From assembly GCA_032209605.1 (NCBI GenBank), contig JASFXZ010000003.1, forward strand, positions 28,484,762-28,548,761: 64,000 nt of DNA, given 5' to 3'. Source of the DNA: Mactromeris polynyma. Taxonomy: Eukaryota > Mollusca > Bivalvia > Venerida > Mactridae. The notes beneath the pieces were generated by a model. The model did no database searches, was not told the origin of the DNA, and worked only from the letters and a program-made list of their open reading frames with translations. This document shows, piece after piece, positions 43,001 through 55,000 of this stretch (within the stretch, counting starts at the first letter, position 1; every line of letters starts with the position of its first letter). Made by a program: the position numbers and the translations under genes.

Positions 43001-46000
43001 TCAGCAAAGGAGTCTGTCAACTAAACATCCTCTTTTCTTCTTCAGCAAGAATATCTACAAAACCATGTTTAAAAACTTCTAGACCTTATCCAACATACTA
43101 CTGCTGATGAAAAAGTAGGAATACTAGGAGTTTTTTTGGAAAACTAGGAGAAAATAGGAGCACTTTAAAATAATAGGAAAAAATAGGAAAACTCCGAAAA
43201 ACTAGGACTGCTGGAATTTAAACCTGGATCTTCCACCAAAACAAACAAACAATTCATACCCTGGTATATTATCATTGACAACTGTTCATAAAAAATATTG
43301 CAACTAAACTTAAATACTCGTAGATTAAAGTCAATAGTACTTCCATAGAGCATAAAATTAAATAGTTTCTCCTACCTCAGACACACTTGGACCACCCTCT
43401 GCAAGCCTCAAGCTCACAGTCCAACTCATTCCGTCACAAATTTCACTTACACGGTTCATAAAGTTAGTAAAGTTTGATTCTGTAGCAGATTTATATTGGT
43501 CATCACATTGAAGAGTAAATGCCTCATATTTATATATTACTTCAACGAAAACCTCATATATTGGATATTCCACCTCTGAAATGGAAGACTTTGTTTATGA
43601 ATGCAAGTGAAACTTGAAATTATTCATGGGCTGAACTAGTCATGTACAGCTGACGTTGGTATACAACAGGACATTATGAAGGAAGTCAACATTAAAACAC
43701 ATTAGAAAACTGCCATCTTTTACCTGAATCTAACTTCCAACTTCATTTTTCTTTAGGAAACAAGTATCAATTCCAAAAATTCAGGTATAGAGTGAGATCA
43801 TCATTGTATCCTGACAATGTTCTCCAATCTTATAATAAATGTCAAGTGTTTGATCTGTGTTACACAAGTAGAAAATCAAAATCAAATGCATTTGATTGTA
43901 ATTATTTCATACTATAGCAAAATTAGATTGTCATTCATAACAAAATAAGTGTGTAAGAATAAATGAACATACTGCTAAGGTAACAACTTAAAACATAAAG
44001 CTACTTCATAAAATATTACAAAAACTCAAATAATACAATGAGATAAGCCAGAGCAATACAAACCGAGACAGTATCTGTCATTAGCAATCCCATTAGTTTT
44101 CCAGATTCCAGATCCAGCACATGTAAAGTTCTTCGTTTGGGCATCATCAGAGTAAATGTATCCGGTATGACAAGTAGATTCACATTTTATACCATCATTA
44201 CTGTCAACACACATGCGATCGGCATTCTCATCTATGAACAGCTCTTGTTTAAAACAGACTTCAGCTGTGAACAAAATTGGTAGAATGAGAAAAACCTTAA
44301 ACAAACTAGAACTACCAATGAAAGTGATTACATGTAGTACACTTCATCACCACTTTGTCAGAAAGAGAAAGAAAGTTATAACCATTACAACTGCATTTTC
44401 TAAAGAAGAAAAAACAGTCATAAGTTCCTGCGATTTTTAAGTAAATACTAAATTTGACAACAAAAACACAATATTTATACTAATGATACCAGTACACTTC
44501 CCATTTTGTCTACAGGCCCTAAACTCTGCAATGCTTAGACTAACTTGGAAATACCATATACTACAAGAATAGCAACCACATAAGCATCGAGTTATATAAC
44601 AATAACATAGTGCAACAAATGCATGACAAGTCAACACTGAAAGACAATTTTTTAATCATTTTTAATAATTAAACTGAGCCTGAAATTTGGCATACAAAAT
44701 GCACAGCTACCACAAGCACATGGTGATGTGAAAAATTGACAAAACAATTAAAAGAAAGTGAAAAAAGACTCAAGACACAAACGAAAATTAGACAAATGTA
44801 GCGGGATGGTCAGCGGTAACATGCTAGTAATGGAACCCATATGGATAAATATCCAACTAGAGATGGGGAACACAGGATAGTGAAGTAAATGAATATGTGA
44901 AAAGTGGTTTTACTGTTCCTGATTTGTTATTTTGAAGTAATGTTGAAAATTGTATTATGTGTGATAAATATATATTGTAGCAATTGTAAACATTGTACAT
45001 TTTATAAAGCTATTTCAAAGTGAAAAATTTCAGCATGTGCCAGACATCTATTGTGAAGAAAGATCACTTTAATTTTATTGATGACTCTTGGTTATGTTCA
45101 AATGTTCTGGGACACCATTTAGAACTTTAGATAAACTAAGTATCATGATGTCATCAGATAATTGATAAAAGGTACTTGTTGATGTTCTCCAGTGATTCGA
45201 ATTTACTATACATGATTTCACAATCAAATGGTAAAGCATCTTCTTTTTGTGAAATTTCTTTTCCACATAATTGAAAATAATTTGTGTAACATTATGAAAC
45301 ATATGCCATATTCTGTTGTTTTTTAAGACTTCAGAGACTTGATTGATTTGTCAGTAAAATTATGTTTTTCGAGTGGGGGTGGGGTAGAAAAAGTTGCTCC
45401 GCACTTTTTGCTCATGTATTCATGTCATACAAATTACTACTATTTAAAACTGCAACGTTTAAGGAATAGATGTAAAATACATTATGTTTTCATGGTTTTT
45501 AAGATAATTAGATAGATTTTTATTGAATTGGTGTTTGCTAATTTTCACCGCATTTGCCATGTTATCGAATTTTGTAACTTCCAAACTATGCGGTAAAATC
45601 TGTTTAAAATTTGGAAAAAAGTCACCTATCTGATTAAGAAGAAGGATATAAGCTTTTGCCATTTTGAAATATTGACAACTAGAGTGGGGAGACCTTGAAG
45701 ACAATTCAGACCAATTTTCATGTATATACGGTAGAAAATGTAAACTATAAAAAGTGTTTTGTATTGTTTGACCTGGTGAACTTGGTTTTAACCACACATT
45801 ATCCAGCATTGTTTTTTACTAAGCTTTTATAAAGACAAACATTTTTTGACATGTGTCACAATGATAAGGAGTAATATGTAGCCTTAAGAGTGTGAACAAA
45901 ATGTTTATGATTTGTTCTTATAAACTAATGTTTTACCCAAGATGACCCAGTACCAAATTTGACGGAGCTAGTATAACCACAAGTGTTGTGTGTCTGATGT

Positions 46001-49000
46001 GTCTGATCAAGATCGCTTTAATTAAAAGCTCACCCTTCATGCTCATGTGATCTAAAATCCCCAGTACCATCCGGTGTCAATATTTCTGTGAATACATTCA
46101 CTAAAAGAAATTTTAAATCAAGTTTTCTCACTTATAATTGTTTTAAACAAGAAACCTAAATCAACTTAAAACTGCTAGTCAGTCTTGATGACAGTTTCCA
46201 GGGTTACTAACCAATACTTGCAGGAGCAGTTAATTCAGGAACAGTTCTCAGTTCAACCTAACAAAAAGCAGGATTCTAACACATGCTCTGAAGCCAGAGG
46301 CTTTACCTCTCAACCCCTATGCCTCTCCAAAACGATACTTTGTCACACCTCATCAGCTTCAACAAAATTTATCATGAAAGGTAATGGTAAGGTCATGACA
46401 GCATTAACTCAGCCTTCACATTCTAGGCAATGTTCAGAACTTCAGTACATTTATATCTGAAGCTATAAGAAAGAACATGAACTAATCAAAAGAACTTACC
46501 AACTAAGTTAACCATAAAAGAACAATAAGATTTTGTTTCATGACCATTGGATGCAGTAACATCTACAGTCACAGCTGATCCAATATCATCATTATTGTAG
46601 TTAATTGTAGGTGGTGACACCTGAACTTCTCCACCCGACACACTGATGTATTCTGTCACATTGATTGAGCTTGCATATGTACTTGATACCCCAACTGTTT
46701 CAACATCAGGACAAGATAGTTCTGGTTTTATGGCACGATCTACAAAGAACAGACAAAATGTGAAATGTATTGTTTAATATTGTAGAAATAATACCTGGGG
46801 ACTATATTAACAAAATTTGACCTTGACTATATTCTTACAGAAAAGTATGCATAAAAAGATCATAGTTGTACTACAGCACAACAATAAATTTCAAAGGCAA
46901 TTAAAGCAATGATAGTCAAAAACTGTAGAGCTACTAAAGTACTTTTTATATATGACAACATTTGACATAATTTTATCAATACACCAGAAATTAAAAAATA
47001 ATCATAAGACGGATGCCACACAAACATACCAATAACAACGAAGTCAATGGTACATGTATCTTCATTGTCCATGAAGTCAGTAGCTGTGTATGTTACAGAA
47101 AAGTTGGATGTAATATGAAAACCAGGTTCAACATGGTCGTTTGTACTCCAATTGACAACAGCGAAGTTGTCTCTAGAAGATGGAATATCAAAGTCAAGTT
47201 GGTCCATTTGTTCATAAGTTATAGTTTTGCAACAGTCTTTACTTAACAATTCTGGTAGTTCATCATCTACAGCAAGAGAAAAAAACATGTTTATATATCT
47301 GAGATACTCATATAACATTACCACTATGCATATTTCACTTTATGTACTTCTGTTTTAAAACCGTTACATGTCTGTTACAACCCGTTTTGCAATAAAAACG
47401 CATTTTGCAATAAAAAATTTAAATCGCTAAAAATGCATATCTAGAACCTTTAACATTTGTATATATGTATGATAATACTAAAAATATATGTGCGACACAT
47501 ATAACTCATATACTATAACAATTAGACGATATTCATATTCGACGCATTTTGCAATAAAAATTTCACATTCGTCAACGCGTTTTGCAATAAAAAATTTAAA
47601 TCGCTAAAACCGCATGTGTAGTGTCTTAAACAGTCGTATATATGTATAATAATACAAAAAAGATATGTGCGACACATATAACCCAAGATAGATAACACTT
47701 AGACGAGATTTATGTTCAACGCATTTTGCAATAAAAATTTCACATTCGTCAACGCGTTTTTCAATAAAAAATTTAAATCGCCAAAACCGCATTTGTTGTG
47801 TCTGAAACAGTCGTATATATGCATAATTATACAAAAAATATATGTGCGACACATATAACCCAAGATAGATAACACTTAGACGAGATTTATGTTCAACGCA
47901 TTTTGCAATAAAAATTTCACATTCGTCAACGCGTTTTGCAATAAAAAATTTAAATCGCTAAAACCGCATGTGTAGTGTCTTAAACAGTCGTATATATGTA
48001 TAATAATACAAAAAAGATATGTGCGACACAAATAACCCATGATAGATAACACTTAGACGAGATTTATGTTCAACGCATTTTGCAATAAAAATTTCACATT
48101 CGTCAACGCGTTTTGCAATAACAAAATTAAATCGCCAAAACCGCATGTGTTGTGTCTGAAACAGTCGTATATATGCATAATTATACAAAAAATATATGTG
48201 CGACACATATAACCCAAGATAGATAACACTTAGACGAGATTTATGTTCAACGCATTTTGCAATAAAAATTTCACATTCGTCAACGCGTTTTGCAATAAAA
48301 AATTTAAATCGCTAAAACCGCATGTGTAGTGTCTTAAACAGTCGTATATATGTATAATAATACAAAAAAGATATGTGCGACACAAATAACCCATGATAGA
48401 TAACACTTAGACGAGATTTATGTTCAACGCATTTTGCAATAAAAATTTCACATTCGTCAACGCGTTTTGCAATAAAAAATTTAAATCGCTAAAACCACAT
48501 GTGTAGTGTCTTAAACAGTCGTATATATGTATAATAATACAAAAAAGTTATGTGCGACACAAATAACCCATGATAGATAACACTTAGACGAGATTTATGT
48601 TCAACGCATTTTGCAATAAAAATTTCACATTCGTCAACGCGTTTTGCAATAAAAAATTTAAATCGCTAAAACCACATGTGTAGTGTCTTAAACAGTCGTA
48701 TATATGTATAATGATACAAAAAAGATATGTGCGACACAAATAACCCATGATAGATAACACTTCGACGAGATTTATGTTCAACGCATTTTGCAATAAAAAT
48801 TTACATTCGTCAACGCGTTTTGCAATAAAAAATTTAAATCGCTAAAACCGCAAATGTTGTGTCTGAAACAGTCGTATATATGCATAATTATACATAAAAA
48901 ATATGTGCGACACATATAACCCAAGATAAATAACACTTAGACGAGATTTATGTTCAACGCATTTTGCAATAAATTTTTCACATTCGTCAACGCGTTTTGC

Positions 49001-52000
49001 AATAAAAGTTTAAAAACGCTAAAAACGCATGTATGACATCTTAAACGGGGTGATACATGTATAACAATGCAATAAATATATGCGACTCCTATAACTCAAA
49101 TAACACCGATCTATGTCTCTGTCTTAAACCATATACATGTGTCTTGTGTCGGGGAGTTGCCTTGGAAGCGGTGGTCTTTGTTATTTACACTGTTTGACTT
49201 CTTCATTAATGTTCATAAATAGTTAAATTACTGTCGCCATTTAATTTGAATTCAAACATAACTTTGTGTACATATTTTTTAGTGGGAGCATTTAGATTTA
49301 CCCTTGTCCGTCTATCCGTCAGACTGTCCGTCCCACAAACGCTTGTCGTTCATATCTTATAAACCGTTAGACAAACAGTTTTCATACTTTATAGAAATGT
49401 ATGTTAGCTTGTGAATTCGTACATTTGGGTCCCCTGCATCCCACTCCACCCAGGAGAAACACTATTACGGGACAGTATAACACTTTTGGACTATTATTTC
49501 TGTTTATTTTTAGATGTATGTTAAGTTCCCCTGTCCCCATGTGCAGTTCTTTCACTTTACATAATATTCATGTTCTCCCCGTTCGGCGTATTATTGCTAC
49601 CTGTCTTGACTTGTTTCGTGATGTATTTCATCCATTAAATAATTTTCCCCATGTTGCCCCCCCTCCCAATTATTTGTCCACAGTTGTTCTTAACGGACCA
49701 TTTCTTTGCACCCCTCTTTTCCATACATGTTTGCCTTTGCACCTCCTCAGTGCCAAATATTTTGTAAACCATTGTTTTCTAAGGGTGGGGAGGCAATGCC
49801 AGTAAAAGGCTGTTTTGTTCCTAGTGCTGGAAAATACACAGTGTGTCTGTTGATATGTACGTAATTTTTAATTGGTTTTAATGATTGGTTGCCGCCTACT
49901 TAGTCAATAGTCAATGCATATGTATGCATATGTTGGAAATCAATGACCATATAGCGATGAATGTAATGTTGGCTAGCTGTTAAATCGATTTAAACCTCCA
50001 ACAACTTTACTGACAGTTCCAATAATGTAATTCGCTGTATGATAATTTCCCTTTCCCCTGTGCAATTATTTCACTTCATATAGTGTTCATTTAAATGTCT
50101 ACCCGGTTTCGGCTTAATTTCTCCCCAGTTTCAGTTTATTGTTGCCAGCTGTCTTGATTTGTCCTGTGATCTTTTCTATCCATTAATCCCCCCATTCTCT
50201 CCTCTTTCATTCTCCTAGTACGCCCATATGGTCGACAAGGCAATTCCTTGCGCCCCTGTTCCTTAATGTATGTACCATTGAGCCTCCTCCAATGCCTTAT
50301 GTTTCAAGGATTGTTGTTTTCCAGGAGGTCTGTGTGGAGAGGCACTGTCATGTGTATGCGGCGTTCCCTGTAGCAACTGATTCTCTCACTTTTGTGCATG
50401 TGGCGTTCTCTGGAACAATTTAATCTCGATTTGTATTGCTTGTTATGGACCTTTTTTTAGCATTTTTGAATTTGCCGCTGATATCTAAAATAATGATTGG
50501 ACCTCGAGTAGCGACACTTCATACACATATTAGTCATTACATGAAAAGTGCATGTATTAATAAAGACAAGAGTAACGCACCTTTGTTGAATCGTAATTTT
50601 CACACATACGAATTTCTCACACGTGTGTGACAAATTCGTACGAATATGTCACAAGTAGGTGTTGTGAAATTCTCGTACCCCCTTTTTTCACCACCTCTTA
50701 GTACCAACGAAATTTTAACATTTCGTTTATCGCTCGTTTATTAATTTTAGCAACCAGCCGCCGTATTGTCGTTTGTTTCTTTATTTGTGCTTTTGGGTTT
50801 ATCAAGTTTTCAACAATATTGATATTTATAGCCCTATAAACGAAGTTTTTTGGGGTATATATACGACAGACCGGTGGTGACATTTTGAATTCAGTATTTC
50901 ATGATTTTCCCATTCATAATTTCACTATTTCAACTTCACGAATTCACGATACCAACTTCACGATTTCATCTTATTAAACGAATTCACTATGTCTTGTTTT
51001 CACGATTTTAAATTCACGATTTCAACTTCACGAATCAACTTCATATCAATCGTGAAATTATGAAGGTGAAATCGTGAAGGTGAAATCGTGAAATATTGAA
51101 AAGAAGAAATCGTGAATTCGTAAAATTTGAAGACACTCGGGCCACAACTATTGGCTGAACGATTCGACTTTGACGTATGACAAAGTAAAATGATTTGACC
51201 TTCATAATATTGTGACATTGACCTTAGATCTAGTGTTCTTAAAACAACACATATACTTTACTTGTAAATCTAGTCATATCATGCGAATTATGAAAACTCT
51301 GTGGTAAAACAACTCTATGTTTTGAGTGTCACCTTTGACATAGACACAAATGAATGGAGTATTATACGAAAGACCGGTGGGGACTTTTCGAGTTCAATAT
51401 TTCACGATTTCAACTTCACGAATTCACGATTTCAACTTCAAGAAATCACGGTTTCACGAATTTAACTCCACGAATTCATGACTTCAACATCAATATTTCA
51501 TGATTTCGTGAAGTTGAAATCGTGAAATCTTGAAATATTATTGAACTTGAAATGTCACCACCGGTCTTTCATAGTATTGCCATGCAATACAAAGTCCCCT
51601 ACCGGCTAATATAATCATCTGAAAATTTACTATCTGAGTTCAGATGTCAATGTCGGGTACCATGGTCTCATATTTTAACCATAGAACATGGGTTTTGAAT
51701 GTTGTCGCAATGAGGTTAAAATTTGATCCAAGTTTCATGGAAATTCTTTTAGTGGTAGGACATATGGAACGGAAACGAAACTTCAATGCTCAAACCCAGT
51801 AAACATTGACGTTGGGTGGACGTTGTGCCAACTAAGGACCCCAAAATTAAAATAACGTTGGATTATAGTTGGATTTGAAAGTGTTTTAGACGTCATATCT
51901 CAACGTCGGGGTACGACCATAATCAAATCAAAATATATTTTATATCCAACGCGAATCTAATACAATTCAAACCAAAATGACAATTTTATGATATTTTAAC

Positions 52001-55000
52001 GTTGAAAAAACAGTTCGGTTTGATTTATAATCAAATTCCAATATCTTAAATTATCAAGTAACTTTAGTTTTATATACACATGCTACTTGGACAGTGTTAA
52101 TACATTTTAAATGTAATGCATTTAAACATTATCGTACAATTTAAGAGAATTTTGACATATATTGTATAATTATTATGTATTTCACGGGACGTAATAAAAC
52201 AATATGAACACGTTTACGTCGTGTCTGAGCCAAAACCAACGTTGATATAACGTCGGACCTCTATTTCTAGCACCCCGGATAGACATTTCCGGTGAATTCA
52301 GCCGTGCTGGAAACCTCTTTCTGGCACCCCCATGCTAGATGAGTCACGCGCTGTAACGCAATACTTTTTATTTCTTTTATTATACACTTCATGTAAGCAT
52401 AATTATGATATTTCAATAGATGATTTCCATAAACATTAACTTTACAGAAAATATAACTTCAAAACAAAACAAAATAACCCTTAAAAGACGTTATATTGAA
52501 GAAACTTTTATGGCGTATGCAGTGAATAAAAATTAATGCGCGTCATGACGTCAGTAAACATCATCGCACGCGCGTTTTGGTGAAATGTACAAAAATGCGT
52601 TTTCTATGTCCATTTTTTCACAAAAAAGTAATTTAAGGTATGATAGAAAAAATATCAATCATGTGTGTCCGGTCCTCGGGCACGCTGCGTAGCCGGTAAC
52701 TCGGCAAGACTCGTTACCTGGCAACGCAGGTGCCCTCGGGTCGGATTTTCTATCCGGACCGGAAACACATGACATATAGTATTAGTCCGTACAACGTCGA
52801 GGCTCCGACGTTAACCCGAAGTTAAATTATGGTAGGCGACGATGTGATCAAAATCCAACGTCGTCTCGACGTCGGGTGTTTGCTAGGAACCTGCAGCCAA
52901 GTGTATAAACCTTGGCTAAGTTGTCCATAGGTTATCTTTTGGCCAAATTGCACATTTAAATAATTTTATTGGTTAATAGTAATTATTGGCTAATCATTTT
53001 GGTTAACTTTTACCAAACCAAAGAATGAACCAGTTATATACAATTGGCTTCTGTCCTTAATTGGTGACATTGACCTTGAACTTATGCGCCTGGAACACTG
53101 GTTCTGCATCTCGTCTTGATTCGTTGAGCATTTGACCAAAGTTTGCAAATGGTTTAGGACTTGTTGGGGACAGACACACAATCATGTTACATTGAACGGT
53201 GACCATGACCTTCAGTCGGCGAGGCTGAAAAATGAGATCTGCGTGTTGCCCGGATGAGGTAAACATTTACCCACTAGGGAACTAAAATCCGGTTATCATC
53301 TTAGAAGTTATGAGTCAACACAAACGGCACCATCACTACACGTTACATAAAGAAAATGTGCATTGTGACCCTGTCGTTGAAAATTACGGTTCAACAAAGG
53401 TGCGCTACTCTTGTCTTTATTAATACATGCACTTTTCATGTAATGGCTACTCGAGGTCCAATCATTATTTTAGATATCAGCGGCAAATTCAAAAATGCTA
53501 AAAAAAGGTCCATAACAAGCAATACAAATCGAGATTAAATTGTTCCAGAGAACGCCACATGCACAAAAGTGAGAGAATCAGTTGCTACAGGGAACGCCGC
53601 ATACACATGACAGTGCCTCTCCACACAGACCTCCTGGAAAACAACAATCCTTGAAACATAAGGCATTGGAGGAGGCTCAATGGTACATACATTAAGGAAC
53701 AGGGGCGCAAGGAATTGCCTTGTCGACCATATGGGCGTACTAGGAGAATGAAAGAGGACAGAAGGGGGGGATTAATGGATAGAAAAGATCACAGGACAAA
53801 TCAAGACAGCTGGCAACAATAAACTGAAACTGGGGAGAAATTAAGCCGAAACCGGGTAGACATTTAAATGAACACTATGTGAAGTGAAATAATTGCACAG
53901 GGGAAAGGGAAATTATCATACAGCGAATTACATTATTGGAACTGTCAGTAAAGTTGTTGGAGGTTTAAATCGATTTAACAGCTAGCCAACATTACATTCA
54001 TCGCTATATGGTCATTGATTTCCAACATATGCATACATATGCATTGACTATTGACTAAGAAGGCGGTAACCAATCATTAAAACCAATTAAAAATTACGTA
54101 CATATCAACAGACACACTGTGTATTTTCCAGCACTAGGAACAAAACAGCCTTTTACTGGCATTGCCTCCCCACCCTTAGAAAACAATGGTTTACAAAATA
54201 TTTGGCACTGAGGAGGTGCAAAGGCAAACATGTATGGAAAAGAGGGGTGCAAAGAAATGGTCCGTTAAGAACAACTGTGGACAAATAATTGGGAGGGGGG
54301 GGGCAACATGGGGAAAATTATTTAATGGATGAAATACATCACGAAACAAGTCAAGACAGGTAGCAATAATACGCCGAACGGGGAGAACATGAATATTATG
54401 TAAAGTGAAAGAACTGCACATGGGGACAGGGGAACTTAACATACATCTAAAAATAAACAGAAATAATAGTCCAAAAGTGTTATACTGTCCCGTAATAGTG
54501 TTTCTCCTGGGTGGAGTGGGATGCAGGGGACCCAAATGTACGAATTCACAAGCTAACATACATTTCTATAAAGTATGAAAACTGTTTGTCTAACGGTTTA
54601 TAAGATATGAACGACAAGCGTTTGTGGGACGGACAGTCTGACGGATAGACGGACAAGGGTAAATCTAAATGCTCCCACTAAAAAATATGTACACAAAGTT
54701 ATGTTTGAATTCAAATTAAATGGCGACAGTAATTTAACTATTTATGAACATTAATGAAGAAGTCAAACAGTGTAAATAACAAAGACCACCGCTTCCAAGG
54801 CAACTCCCCGACACAAGACACATGTATATGGTTTAAGACAGAGACATAGATCGGTGTTATTTGAGTTATAGGAGTCGCATATATTTATTGCATTGTTATA
54901 CATGTATCACCCCGTTTAAGATGTCATACATGCGTTTTTAGCGGTTTTAAACTTTTATTGCAAAACGCGTTGACGAATGTGAAAAATTTATTGCAAAATG

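Noticed and set aside
47604..48793. 82-residue and similar open frames in the left satellite array, and their mirror images at 55578-56611
   Set aside because: They arise because the 177-bp period keeps frame; the text is AT-rich satellite without a domain and occurs in both inverted arms.
49401..49805. 134-residue open frame, mirrored at 54191-54559
   Set aside because: It is in the arm of the element with no recognisable domain; the mirrored copy ends differently, so it is not under clear coding constraint.
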